From contig JAVHZZ010000004.1 in NCBI GenBank assembly GCA_036250195.1, positions 162,070,404 through 162,134,403 on the forward strand: a stretch of 64,000 nucleotides of DNA. The letters run 5' to 3'. The notes beneath the pieces were generated by a model, which worked only from the letters and a program-made list of their open reading frames with translations, did not search any database and was not told the origin of the DNA. This stretch comes from Mixophyes australis. Lineage: Eukaryota; Chordata; Amphibia; Anura; Limnodynastidae. The position numbers and the translations under genes are program-made. Shown in pieces: positions 10,333 to 20,858 of the stretch; position 1 is the first letter of the stretch; the number at the start of each line of letters is the position of its first letter.

Positions 10333-12042
10333 TGTCACGGGCACTAGGAGTCTTTACCCAGGGATCACCAGGTGGTAGGCTTACCAGAGCAATGTAGGTG
10401 GTAATATGGTACTCTGGTAGCAGGGTGATCACGGAACAGGAAATAGCAGATGATGAGATGCTCAGGAAAGTCTATGACTAGTAGCACTGGTAATATGGAG
10501 GTAATAATACACGAGGAACTGTATGGACAAAGGACACGTGAAGGTAGTCAGCAGTCTGCGGGTAGCAAGTTGTACCGCTGTCTGTGTGAAGGAATGGAAT
10601 CCAAGTGGAGGTATCCGGGGAGTCAGTGGTCTGCGATAGCAAGTTGTACCACTGCTATGTGAGAGGATACTGGAACAGGTGATACAGGAAACAGGGATCA
10701 GTGGTCTGCCGCTAGCAAGTTGTACCACTGAATATATATGTGAGGAGGTGCACGGGGAGAGACTGCAACACAGGATAAACACGGCACCTTAAACACGATC
10801 CACAGTAATATGCACAATATATATATGAATAACTGAACAGCACTGCAAATATAGAAAGTCTCTTGAAGTAATCCGGCACAAGATAATACAGTCACTGATG
10901 GCAATAGACTCAGCGGATAGTAAACTCCAGAGAAGAACCAACACAGTCCAGCAAGATATGCAATACACCAGCACAGTCAATGAGAAGTATGCATACCGTG
11001 GTTCAGAAGCAGGCAGTCAGACAGGAGTGCAGAGATACCTGAGCGGCAGGAGGCCGGCAGGATGAGGAGTCCCTGGATAGATGAAGCGGGGGTCAGTAGG
11101 TGCAGCGCACAGGTAAGTAGACCCACAGGGACACGAATCCACAGGAATCAGTAGAGCGTGGAACTGGACTCTTGGAGGACCCAGGAGAATGGTGATGGTC
11201 TAGCAGAGGGATAAATGATGAGACACGAATCCAATGCTGACAGGCGGGTAGAGACCAGCGGAACACAGGAAGGCGTGGAGAGCGGATCAGCAGTAGATGG
11301 ACGATTAGCGCTGACAGCAGCAGCAGCAGGACTCTGCGGACACACGGAGGTAACCAATAGCAACCAGCAGGTGCAAATAGCGATGGAACACGGGAGAGCA
11401 GAGTAGACCTGGAACTGTTGATCACGGAGAGTAGCGGATAGCAATAATAGCAGCAGTCTCGAGGAAACACGGGAGAGATGAGATGAGCTGAAGACTGAAG
11501 TGCACAGAGGCAGCGGATAGGAATCAGCTCACAGTCACGATGATGAAACACAGACGAGTTGCAGGTTGAAGACTGTAGTGCACGGAGGCAGCGGATAGGA
11601 ATCAGCTCACAGTCACGATGATGAAACACAGACGAGTTGCAGGTTGAAGACTGTAGTGCACGGAGGCAGCGGATAGGAATCAGCTAACAGTCACGATGAT
11701 ACACAGGATGGTAGAAGTGGTATGGGAACCACAGAAGTAGAAGTGGTTTGGAAACCACAGAGGTAGAAGTGGTTTGGAAACCACAGGAATCAGCAGAGCT
11801 GAATACACGAGGAAACACAGGAACACCTTCAGAGACTCATGGGGAATGAGACTCCAAGATCAGGCAACGTGGTGTTGACCACAGGTGCTTAATATAGGGA
11901 GTGTTGCCTGATCTGCCAATTAAGTTAAAGGGACATACACTGAAGGATTAGAAAGGGCTGCGCATGCGCAGACCCTCAGGATGGAGGACGGCCACGGTTC
12001 CTAAATGTCCGGGAAGAAGCACTCACAGTCCGGTGAGTGACA
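10333..12042 (-). repeat. 3' LTR of gypsy element 1 (1710 bp)
   Basis: On the minus strand the LTR has a short U3, TATATTAA (complement of 11889-11896), the inferred transcription start at 11865, and a very long R/U5. It contains three 78-bp tandem units (about 11443-11700) and three units of about 76-79 bp built on the inverted repeat CAGTGGT..ACCACTG (10549-10735). It lacks one of the latter and two of the former relative to the 5' LTR. Open frames read across it are repeat artefacts. Confidence 0.95.
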
Positions 12043-15000
12043 GTACCCTCCCTTTTAAAGGTGAGCACAGAACGCCTGGAACCGGGCTTGTCCGGATTTT
12101 TGGAATAAAACTTCTTCAAAAGGGCAGGAGCATTAAGATCTTCAGCTTTGATCCAAGAGCGCTCCTCAGGACCAAAGCCCTTCCAATGAACGAGGAAACG
12201 GAGGACTCCTCGCGAAATTTTTGCATCCAATACCTCAGTAATCTCGAAATCCTCCTCCTGATGAACTTGAACTGACTGCGGAGCTGAGGGAGGAGTTGAG
12301 AAATTGTTGATGATGAGAGGTTTGAGTAAAGACACATGGAAGGCATTGGAAATCCGAAGATTCTTAGGAAGAAGAAGTTTCACACATACTGGATTGATTA
12401 CTTGAATGATCCTATATGGACCAATAAAACGAGGGGCGAATTTCATAGATGGGACCTTCAAACGAATATTTTTGGTAGATAACCAGACACGATCTCCAAT
12501 TTTTAGTGGTGGAATAGCCCGCCTCTTCTTATTTGCGAAAGACTTATATTTGTTAGATGTCTTCTTTAAACAGGTTTTGACCTGAGACCAGATATTTTTG
12601 AAGGTCTGACAAGCAGACTCCACAGCAGGAACTTGGGTGGGCGGGAGGGCAGGAAATTCCGGAAAAGACGGATGGTGACCGTAGACCACAAAGAATGGAG
12701 TTTTGGATGATGACTCATGGTACATGTTGTTATGGGCGAATTCAGCCCAAGGAAGCAATTCTACCCAGTTGTCTTGATTGGCTGATGAGAACATCCTTAT
12801 AAAAGTCTCAAGATCTTGATTGACTCGTTCAGTTTGTCCGTTAGATTGCGGATGGTAAGAAGATGAGAGTGCTAATCGTATGCCCAAAGTTTTACAAAGG
12901 GCTCGCCAGAATCTGGAAACGAATTGTACTCCTCTATCTGACACAATCTCAGACGGACATCCATGGATACGGAAGATTTCTTTAATGAAATGTTCAGCCA
13001 GAATAGACGAGGAAGGCAAACCAGACAGAGGGACGAAATGAGCCATCTTCGAAAATCTGTCTACCACCACCCAAATAGTATTATGATTCTTACTAGGTGG
13101 TAAATCAGTAACGAAATCCATACTAATATGGGTCCAAGGTTTGGACGGAATGGGTAGTGGTCGCAGCAACCCTGCTGGAGTTCTGCGGGAGGATTTGAAC
13201 TGGGAACATAACTCACAGGAAGCAATGAACTCTTTGACGTCTCTCCTCATTGAAGGCCACCAGTAACTTCGAGAGAGAATCTCAAAGGTCTTGTGTTCAC
13301 CGGCGTGTCCAGAAAAACGAGAGGCATGGAACCACGAAAGGATTTTCCTCCTTAGAGTAGGAGGCACGAGGGTCTTCCCAAATGGTAGCATTTTGGTGGA
13401 TGAAGCAGCCAGTGAGATACATTTGGGGTCTAGAATAGTATGGTTGGAAACCTCTTCTACATCAGAGGACGTCACAAAAGCTCTAGATAAAGCGTCAGCT
13501 TTTTTGTTCTTAGCAGCTGGTTTGAAGGTTATAATTAATTCAAAACGGGAAAAGAAAAGAGACCATCTTGCTTGACGAGGGTTCAAGCATTGGGCAGACT
13601 GAAGATATGACAAGTTCTTATGATCCGTGAAGATCGTCACCGGATGGCGAGCTCCTTCCAATAAGTATCTCCATTCCTCTAATGCAGCTTTGATAGCCAG
13701 CAACTCCTTGTCCCCGATAGTATAATTCTTCTCTGCGGGCAGAAGACCCCGAGAATAGAAGGCACAAGGATGGAATTTTTGCTGTTCCGAGCGTTGGGAG
13801 AGAATGGCTCCCAAGCCCACATTAGAGGCATCTACTTCTAGGAAGAAGGGGAGTGTCACATCAGGCTGTCGAAGAATGGGAGCCGAAGAGAAGGACTCTT
13901 TGAGAATTTGAAAGGCTTGGAGAGCCTCAGTTGACCATTGCTTAGTATTAGCCCCTTTCCGAGTCAGGGCCACAATAGGAGATGCAATGGAAGAAAAGTC
14001 TTGAATGAAGCGTCTATAGTAATTGGCAAAACCTAAAAAACGCTGGATAGCACGAAGAGTAGTTGGCTGGGGCCAATGTAGTACAGCATTCACCTTGTCT
14101 GGATCCATTTTCAGGCCAACTCCGGAAACTATATACCCCAAGAATGGAATCTGGGGCAACTCGAATGAACATTTTTCTAATTTACAGAACAATGAATTTT
14201 TCCGTAGCCTGGAGAGGACTTCTGCCACATGTTGGTGATGAGAAGGCAGGTCCTGTGAAAAGATCAATATGTCATCCAGGTAGACAACGACACATACATA
14301 TAATAAGTCCCGAAAGATCTCATTGATGAAGCCTTGGAAAACAGCGGGGGCATTACACAGCCCGAAAGGCATTACCAGATATTCGTAATGCCCGTCTCTG
14401 GTGTTGAACGCTGTCTTCCATTCGTCACCGGAACGGATTCTAATTAAATTGTAGGCACCACGAAGATCCAACTTAGTAAAGATATGAGCTCCCTTGATGC
14501 GATCGAATAGCTCAGTGATCAGCGGAATGGGATACCGATTCTTGATAGTAATGGCATTGAGTCCACGAAAATCTATGCAAGGGCGTAGTGATCCATCCTT
14601 CTTTTTGACGAAGAAGAACCCAGCTCCAGCGGGAGAGGTGGAAGGTCGAATAAACCCACGCTGGAGATTCTCCTGTATGTACTCAGATGTGGCTTGAGTT
14701 TCAGGTAACGAGAGTGGATAGACCCGACCCCTGGGAGGAGTCTTGCCAGGTAGAAGGTCAATCGGACAATCCCAAGAACGATGAGGAGGAAGACGTTCAG
14801 ACTGAGCTTTATCAAACACATCAGCAAATGAAGCATACTGAGGAGGGAGTCCCGGTGAGGAAGATGAGATGGAAGATTGCTGTACTTTGAGAGGAATAAC
14901 TTGGGAAAGGCAACGATGGTAACATTCAGACCCCCAAGACGTAACTTGAGGAGTGCGCCAGTCAATCTGGGGAGAGTGACACTGAAGCCATGGAAGGCCT

Positions 15001-15302
15001 AAGACAATCGGACTTGTCGTAACTGGAAGGATTAAAAACGATATTTCTTCATGGTGCAGAACACCAATCTGAAGTGTTACTGGAGACGTACTCTGGGTGA
15101 TGAGACCGTTGATGAGACGTGATCCATCTATAGCCGTCACAGTAATGGGTGTTTTTAACGTAATCACTGGTAGAGACCATTGATTCACTAATGATTTGGA
15201 AATGAAATTTCCTGCTGCTCCGGAATCAATCAATGCCTGTGACTCAAAGGCTTTGGTAGCAAAGGAAATCGTAACATCAAAAGCGCAGACTTTAGATTTC
15301 AT
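11976..15302 (-). CDS. pol: Ty3/gypsy pol polyprotein with chromodomain (1108 aa)
   Basis: A single open frame. Protease active site D26-S-G in LIDSGAAGNFIS. RT: MPFGL at 311-315 and catalytic YLDD at 341-344. RNase H acidic residues D491, E533, D560 and D603. Integrase zinc site H659, H666, C696, C699, and DDE residues D729, D789, E825 with 35 residues between the last two. A GPY/F-type module lies at 959-965 (FIGPYRI). The C-terminal chromodomain (about 1018-1058) retains aromatic positions (EDFEITEVLD, LVHWKGF, RSWI), which in chromoviruses guides integration to chromatin. The frame continues about 67 bp into the 3' LTR. The listed start is the first ATG; in related elements pol is made as a frameshift extension of gag, so this ATG may not be the true start. 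Confidence 0.95.
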   Translation of the reverse strand: MKSKVCAFDVTISFATKAFESQALIDSGAAGNFISKSLVNQWSLPVITLKTPITVTAIDGSRLINGLITQSTSPVTLQIGVLHHEEISFLILPVTTSPIVLGLPWLQCHSPQIDWRTPQVTSWGSECYHRCLSQVIPLKVQQSSISSSSPGLPPQYASFADVFDKAQSERLPPHRSWDCPIDLLPGKTPPRGRVYPLSLPETQATSEYIQENLQRGFIRPSTSPAGAGFFFVKKKDGSLRPCIDFRGLNAITIKNRYPIPLITELFDRIKGAHIFTKLDLRGAYNLIRIRSGDEWKTAFNTRDGHYEYLVMPFGLCNAPAVFQGFINEIFRDLLYVCVVVYLDDILIFSQDLPSHHQHVAEVLSRLRKNSLFCKLEKCSFELPQIPFLGYIVSGVGLKMDPDKVNAVLHWPQPTTLRAIQRFLGFANYYRRFIQDFSSIASPIVALTRKGANTKQWSTEALQAFQILKESFSSAPILRQPDVTLPFFLEVDASNVGLGAILSQRSEQQKFHPCAFYSRGLLPAEKNYTIGDKELLAIKAALEEWRYLLEGARHPVTIFTDHKNLSYLQSAQCLNPRQARWSLFFSRFELIITFKPAAKNKKADALSRAFVTSSDVEEVSNHTILDPKCISLAASSTKMLPFGKTLVPPTLRRKILSWFHASRFSGHAGEHKTFEILSRSYWWPSMRRDVKEFIASCELCSQFKSSRRTPAGLLRPLPIPSKPWTHISMDFVTDLPPSKNHNTIWVVVDRFSKMAHFVPLSGLPSSSILAEHFIKEIFRIHGCPSEIVSDRGVQFVSRFWRALCKTLGIRLALSSSYHPQSNGQTERVNQDLETFIRMFSSANQDNWVELLPWAEFAHNNMYHESSSKTPFFVVYGHHPSFPEFPALPPTQVPAVESACQTFKNIWSQVKTCLKKTSNKYKSFANKKRRAIPPLKIGDRVWLSTKNIRLKVPSMKFAPRFIGPYRIIQVINPVCVKLLLPKNLRISNAFHVSLLKPLIINNFSTPPSAPQSVQVHQEEDFEITEVLDAKISRGVLRFLVHWKGFGPEERSWIKAEDLNAPALLKKFYSKNPDKPGSRRSVLTFKREGTVTHRTVSASSRTFRNRGRPPS
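12043..12058 (-). other. Polypurine tract of gypsy element 1
   Basis: The minus strand reads CTTTAAAAGGGAGGGTAC directly before the 3' LTR. This purine run is where plus-strand DNA synthesis would start. Element 2 has the matching GAGGAGGGGGTAC at the same position. Confidence 0.85.
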
Positions 15303-15344
15303 AGAAGGACTCCAGGGACCCTAACTTCACCTCTCCAGAACTAG

Positions 15345-16277
15345 TTAGGGCCTGGCATTTCCCGATCTCTTAGGGCAGGAGCTGAGGACATGAGTGGAAT
15401 CAGCACAATAGATACAGAGTCTATTCTTGACTCTTCGTTTCCTCTCCTCTGAAGATAATTTGGAACGTCCTATCTCCATGGGAATCACAGAGGGTGAAAC
15501 TGGACGAAATTGAGGGGTTGAACGAAGAGGTGCTTTAGCAGAAGTTGTTTTCTCAGCTTCTCTTTCACGAAATCTCATATCAACACGATGGCAAAGAGAG
15601 ATCAAATCTTCAAGTGACGAAGGGAGCTCCTGGGTAGTCAGTGCATCTTTAATTTTATCGGAGAGCCCCTGCCAGAAGGCGGCAACTAGGGCTTCAGTGT
15701 TCCACTGAAGTTCAGAGGCTAAGATCCTAAATTGAATGACGTACTGGCCTACTGTATGAGATCCTTGTCGCAAACGGAGGATGCTGGAAGCAGCGGAGGT
15801 CACACGACCTGGGTTATCGAACACACTTCGGAATGTAGAAATGAATTTGGCACTATCTTGTAGTATTGGGTCGTTTCTTTCCCACAGAGGGGAGGCCCAA
15901 GCCAGGGCTTGTCCTGAAAACAAAGAGATAAGATAGGCCACTCTGGAACGATGGGTAGAAAAATTTTGAGGTTGGAGCTCAAAATGGACTGAACATTGGT
16001 TAAGGAAACCCCTACAAGTTTTGGGGTCTCCATCGTACTTTGACGGAGTAGGCAGGTGAAGCGTGGAAGCTGTAGACACCTGGGATGGCACTGGGGAAAC
16101 GGAGGAAAGCACAGGAGCTTCAATAGTAGCTGTCACAGTCTGTCCAGATGTTCCTTGGGAGGTTAACGATTGATAACACTGAAGTAACAGCTGTTGGCGG
16201 GCATCCTGTTGCTCCACACGGCTGACCAGATGCTGCAGCATCTCTTTGGCGGTAGGTTCCGTATCTGGGTCTGTCAT
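15345..16277 (-). CDS. gag: Ty3/gypsy gag (310 aa)
   Basis: The start ATG lies 13 nt inside the 5' LTR boundary, leaving almost no leader. The N-terminus is a probable coiled coil (about residues 8-40, rich in Gln/Leu). The central capsid-like region begins near PSKYDGDPKTCRGFLNQC and includes ALAWASPLWE and VGQYVIQFRILASELQW, features shared with the sushi-derived mammalian gag genes (RTL/PEG10 family). Near the C-terminus is one zinc knuckle of form C-x2-C-x4-H-x4-C (CIYCADSTHVLSSC). A GGGAAAT heptamer lies just before the stop (15363-15357), a candidate -1 frameshift site. Confidence 0.94.
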   Translation of the reverse strand: MTDPDTEPTAKEMLQHLVSRVEQQDARQQLLLQCYQSLTSQGTSGQTVTATIEAPVLSSVSPVPSQVSTASTLHLPTPSKYDGDPKTCRGFLNQCSVHFELQPQNFSTHRSRVAYLISLFSGQALAWASPLWERNDPILQDSAKFISTFRSVFDNPGRVTSAASSILRLRQGSHTVGQYVIQFRILASELQWNTEALVAAFWQGLSDKIKDALTTQELPSSLEDLISLCHRVDMRFREREAEKTTSAKAPLRSTPQFRPVSPSVIPMEIGRSKLSSEERKRRVKNRLCIYCADSTHVLSSCPKRSGNARP

Positions 16278-16290
16278 GGCCTGATCTTAC
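16278..16290 (-). promoter_or_regulatory. Putative self-priming primer-binding site, element 1
   Basis: Between the 5' LTR and the gag ATG the minus strand has only GTAAGATCAGGCC. It does not start with the usual TGG complementary to a tRNA CCA end. AAGATCAGGC is exactly complementary to GCCTGATCTT inside the LTR (minus strand, 18058-18049), which begins 31 nt downstream of the TATA box. This matches the Tf1 design, where the transcript's own 5' end primes reverse transcription. Confidence 0.75.
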
Positions 16291-18235
16291 TGTCACGGGC
16301 ACTAGGAGTCTTTACCCAGGGATCACCAGGTGGTAGGCTTACCAGAGCAATGTAGGTGGTAATATGGTACTCTGGTAGCAGGGTGATCACGGAACAGGAA
16401 ATAGCAGAGGATGAGATGCTCAGGAAAGTCTATGACTAGCAGCACTGGTAATATGGAGGTAATAATACACTAGGAACTGTATGGACAAAGGACACGTGAA
16501 GGTAGTCAGTGGTCTGCGGTAGCAAGTTGTACCACTGCTATAGTGAGGAGGAATGTCCAACAGAAACGAGGAGGTGATGAGAGTCAGCGGTCTGCGGATA
16601 GCAAGTTGTACTGCTGTCTGTGTGAAGGAATGGAATCCAAGTGGAGGTATCCGGGGAGTCAGTGGTCTGCGATAGCAAGTTGTACCACTGCTATGTGAGA
16701 GGATACTGGAACAGGTGATACAGGAAACAGGGATCAGTGGTCTGCCGCTAGCAAGTTGTACCACTGAATATATATGTGAGGAGGTGCACGGGGAGAGACT
16801 GCAACACAGGATAAACACGGCACCTTAAACACGATCCACAGTAATATGCACAATATATATATGAATAACTGAACAGCACTGCAAATATAGAAAGTCTCTT
16901 GAAGTAATCCGGCACAAGATAATACAGTCACTGATGGCAATAGACTCAGCGGATAGTAAACTCCAGAGAAGAACCAACACAGTCCAGCAAGATATGCAAT
17001 ACACCAGCACAGTCAATGAGAAGTATGCATACCGTGGTTCAGAAGCAGGCAGTCAGACAGGAGTGCAGAGATACCTGAGCGGCAGGAGGCCGGCAGGATG
17101 AGGAGTCCCTGGATAGATGAAGCGGGGGTCAGTAGGTGCAGTGCACAGGTAAGTAGACCCACAGGGACACGAATCCACAGGAATCAGTAGAGCGTGGAAC
17201 TGGACTCTTGGAGGACCCAGGAGAATGGTGATGGTCTAGCAGAGGGATAAATGATGAGACACGAATCCAATGCTGACAGGCGGGTAGAGACCAGCGGAAC
17301 ACAGGAAGGCGTGGAGAGCGGATCAGCAGTAGATGGACGATTAGCGCTGACAGCAACAGCAGCAGGACTCTGCGGACACACGGAGGTAACCAATAGCAAC
17401 CAGCAGGTGCAAATAGCGATGGAACACGGGAGAGCAGAGTAGACCTGGAACTGTTGATCACGGAGAGTAGCGGATAGCAATAATAGCAGCAGTCTCGAGG
17501 AAACACGGGAGAGATGAGATGAGCTGAAGACTGAAGTGCACAGAGGCAGCGGATAGGAATCAGCTAACAGTCACGATGATGAAACACAGACGAGTTGCAG
17601 GTTGAAGACTGTAGTGCACGGAGGCAGCGGATAGGAATCAGCTCACAGTCACGATGATGAAACACAGACGAGTTGCAGGTTGAAGACTGTAGTGCACGGA
17701 GGCAGCGGATGGGAATCAGCTAACAGTCTCGATGATGAACAGGTGAGTGGATGTGGATAGAAGGCTGTAGTGCACGGAGGCAGCGGATAGGAATCAGCTA
17801 ACAGTCACAATGATATATGGTAGAGTTGAAGTGGCTTTGAAGACTGTAGTGCACGGAGGCAGCGGATAGGAATCAGCTAACAGTCACGATGATACACAGG
17901 ATGGTAGAAGTGGTATGGGAACCACAGAAGTAGAAGTGGTTTGGAAACCACAGAGGTAGAAGTGGTTTGGAAACCACAGGAATCAGCAGAGCTGAATACA
18001 CGAGGAAACACAGGAACACCTTCAGAGACTCATGGGGAATGAGACTCCAAGATCAGGCAACGTGGTGTTGACCACAGGTGCTTAATATAGGGAGTGTTGC
18101 CTGATCTGCCAATTAAGTTAAAGGGACATACACTGAAGGATTAGAAAGGGCTGCGCATGCGCAGACCCTCAGGATGGAGGACGGCCACGGTTCCTAAATG
18201 TCCGGGAAGAAGCACTCACAGTCCGGTGAGTGACA
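16291..18235 (-). repeat. 5' LTR of gypsy element 1 (1945 bp)
   Basis: Same structure as the 3' LTR but 235 bp longer. It has five 78-bp units (repeat landmarks at 17557, 17635, 17713, 17790, 17869) instead of three, and four CAGTGGT..ACCACTG hairpin units (16506, 16581, 16657, 16733) instead of three. One 79-bp plus two 78-bp units account exactly for the difference. Outside these tracts only scattered substitutions are seen. Confidence 0.95.
18049..18089 (-). promoter_or_regulatory. LTR core promoter: TATA box and inferred transcript start, element 1
   Basis: The minus strand reads TATATTAA at 18089-18082. GCCTGATCTT follows at 18058-18049, placing its first G 31 nt downstream of the first T of the TATA box, a normal RNA polymerase II start distance. 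That decamer is the exact complement of the putative primer-binding site. The same pair occurs in the 3' LTR at 11896-11889 and 11865-11856. Confidence 0.65.
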
Positions 18236-18368
18236 TAAGCGTACCAATTTAATCACAGTTTCTCCAACAGTACTTCGTTTCTGACGGCCAGATTTTATGC
18301 AGTTTGTCTGGCGTAAGATACACCCTGTGAATCATTTTAATAAGCATTTCTGAATGGTTAATACACTT

Positions 18369-20602
18369 TTACATTTTGTATATATTCTTATAGATTTTCG
18401 CCCAGACCTCTGGCGAAATATCTAAGTCAAGTTCTCTCTCCCAGATCCCCTGCACAGAGAGCTCTCTGCTGTCCACAGGAACCATCAAGAGTCGATACCA
18501 AACGGAGATGCCTCCCGCATTAAAAGTGGGAGAGAAAGACGACATAATACCAGGGGGAGCCGGTTTCAAGGCTGGTGGGGATGAGGGATGAGAATGTACC
18601 CAATGTCTAATTTGGAGGTACTTGTAAAAGTCACGTACTGGGACATCATATCTCTCTTGAATTTGGGAAAAAACAGAGTAGTGAACCTCCTTCCATAAGG
18701 TCCTGCACCCGGCTAGCCCCCTGCCTATCCCAAAAGCCAAGGCGCAGATCTGGAATCAGTTGGGACAGTGCAATTGTAGAAAGGTTAGAGGAGGGGAGAT
18801 GACATTCTGGCAGGAGGATCAACATCTTGTCCCAGAGAGAGAGTCTCTGACACTTCTCAGGGCTTGGGAAGGACTCGTTCTACTTGGCTTATCTAACCAT
18901 AGCAGGTCTAGTAGTGGGAATGGGAAGAAACTATGTTGCTCAATGTCAACCCAAGGCTTCCTTAGCTGGGGAGGGGCATGCCAATCCCTAAGCTGGCCTA
19001 GGATAGCCACAAACTGATATGTTTCTAGTTTAGGGGCAGCTAATCCACCCTTTACTTTAGCCCTAAACATCCTATCTCTTGAAAGTTTAGGACGTCTGTT
19101 ACTCCAGCTAAATTTAAACGCTATAGAATAGATTTTTTTAAGCAAAGACATAGGCACCAAATAAGGAATACAACAGAATAGGTATAGTATCTTCAGAAGA
19201 AGCATCATGTTTATGGCTGCTACTCTCCGCACCCAGGAAACCTCAAAGTTAATCCAGGATTGTGTGAGTTTATCAAACAAGCCTAACAGTGGTTGGTAAT
19301 TAAGTTGGCTAGTCAGGTAAGGGTCAAACGGTATACATATGCCTAAGTAAGTTATGGAGAGGGAACACCAATGAAATTTATATGTAGACTTAAAGAGCTT
19401 CAAGGCGTCTTGTTGTGAGGGCCACCCCCCAAAGCTTCCGATTTGGTAGTATTAAGCTTATAATAAGATACCACTGAGTAATCCTGTAAAGCGCGGGATA
19501 GGGAAGACTCAGAGTTTGAAACAAACAAAAGGACATCGTCAGCAAATAAACAAATTTTATGCTGTCGAGAACCAATGACCGTCCCAACCACATTTTGATC
19601 CATTCTAACTTCAGCCGCCAGGGGTTCCATGGCAAGGACAAAAATCAGGGGGGATAATGGACAGCCTTGCCTGGTACCATTGCTAATCTGAAAGGCAGAG
19701 GAGAGGAACCCATTACTGATGACTCTAGCAGACGGAGTAGTATATAAGGTAGCTATAGCTTGCAGAAAGGAGCCCCCAAAACCAAATTTAGTAAGAACAG
19801 CCATCATATACTTCCAGTGGATTCTATCGAATGCTTTTTCAGCATCCAAGGAGAGCAACGAGAGGGGCACAGAGCTAGCTGAATGCGTCTCTATAATGTT
19901 CAGGACTCTCCTCCTATTGTCTGGAGCCTGTCTACCTGGAATGAAACCTACCTGATCCATATGGATTAATTGAGGGAGGATATGGTTTAAACGGTTAGCA
20001 ATCAGCTTGACAAAAATTTTAAGATTTACGTTAAGGAGCGCTATAGGCTGGTAGTTATGACATTGTATGGAGTCTTTCCGCGGCTTTGGGATGGTGATTA
20101 TCTGCACCTCTAACATTTCTGCAGGTAGGAATGTATCCTTAGTAGCAGAGTTAAATAGGCTAGTTAGTGCTGGGGACAGTTCAGACCGGAAAGAGAAGTA
20201 GAAGTCTACTGTAAATCCATCGGGGCCCGGGGCCTGCCCATTCTTCATGGATTTTATAGCAGCGTGGACCTCATCCTCTGTCCAATCCGAACATAGTGCT
20301 TCAGCCTCCTCCGGCGGCAGGGCTGGGAGTGAAATAGAGGCCAAAAAATCATTAATAGTCTCCTGGGTGGGCTGAGTCGAGGTTACATCTGTCTTTAGAT
20401 TGTATAAACTTTCATAATAGGAAGCAAATCTATTAGCTATAGAAAGAGGATTGGATAAATGGGTACACTGTGCTTTACAAATGGATTTGATTCTATTAAT
20501 AGCATTCTTCCCATGTGGTTTACGGGCAAGCAGTTTAATAGCTCTATTCCCCAAGGTGTAGAATTTTTGGTTGAGCTTAGCTATTGCAATGTTAATTTGC
20601 AA
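18369..20602 (-). pseudogene. L1/Tx1-like ORF2: RT and downstream region (broken)
   Basis: The longest open piece (20602-19400) includes the L1-type RT start NGQAPGPDGFTVDFY, HMDQVGFIPGRQA, SLDAEKAFDRIHW, GTRQGCPLSPLIF and the active site FADDVLLF. It continues after a frame change into 19403-18819 (FSWSNRRPKLSRDRMFRAKV) and 18740-18369. Frameshifts between these segments show the copy is dead. APE endonuclease and ORF1 are missing. Wording is closest to L1-clade elements, with Tx1 types common in frogs; the exact clade is not resolved. Confidence 0.88.
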
Positions 20603-20858
20603 CAGAGTAATTTCGATATCACTTCCTAGGAAAATTACTAGATCAGCTTTAACTTTAGCATCCTGAGGGACACTGCAGTGTTTTTAAGCGCTCTTGTCTG
20701 TCCATGTATGAATTTACCAGTTATAGAGTTATTTATATAGCACATATCTTGAGGCGCTTTAAAAGGGCTAGCACACACAGGGTTAATTTTGCCAGAAACC
20801 AATTAACTTATCAATGTGTATTTGGATTGTGTGACAAAATCCATATAGACAGTGCCAC

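Larger units (their letters stand above)
10333..18235 (-). mobile_element. Full-length Ty3/gypsy chromovirus (Tf1/sushi type), near intact
   Basis: Both LTRs begin TGTCAC and end GTGACA and are flanked by the 5-bp duplication TAAGC (10328-10332 and 18236-18240). On the minus strand the order is 5' LTR (18235-16291), gag (16277-15345), pol with protease, RT, RNase H, integrase and chromodomain (15302-11976), polypurine tract (about 12058-12043), 3' LTR (12042-10333). LTRs are nearly identical outside repeat-number differences and pol is one uninterrupted 1108-codon frame, so the insertion is recent. It sits in the L1-like ORF2. The gag-pol junction carries an apparent frame problem (see findings). 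Confidence 0.96.
9632..20668 (-). mobile_element. 5'-truncated L1/Tx1-like LINE, interrupted by a Ty3/gypsy element
   Basis: The 3' end is at 9632: on the minus strand an AATAAA-containing tail runs into an A-rich end. The 5' truncation is at 20668, and exact 15-bp duplications flank both ends. The element holds an L1-type RT (18.8-20.6 kb) and a C-terminal region split between 18236-18740 and 9986-10327. The sequence between is a later gypsy insertion (10333-18235). The endonuclease domain and ORF1 are absent because of 5' truncation. Confidence 0.9.

Noticed and set aside
11093..11629. Open frames across the LTRs of gypsy element 1 (also 17129-17506)
   Set aside because: They follow the 78-bp tandem units, appear in both LTRs, and match no known protein; repeat artefacts.
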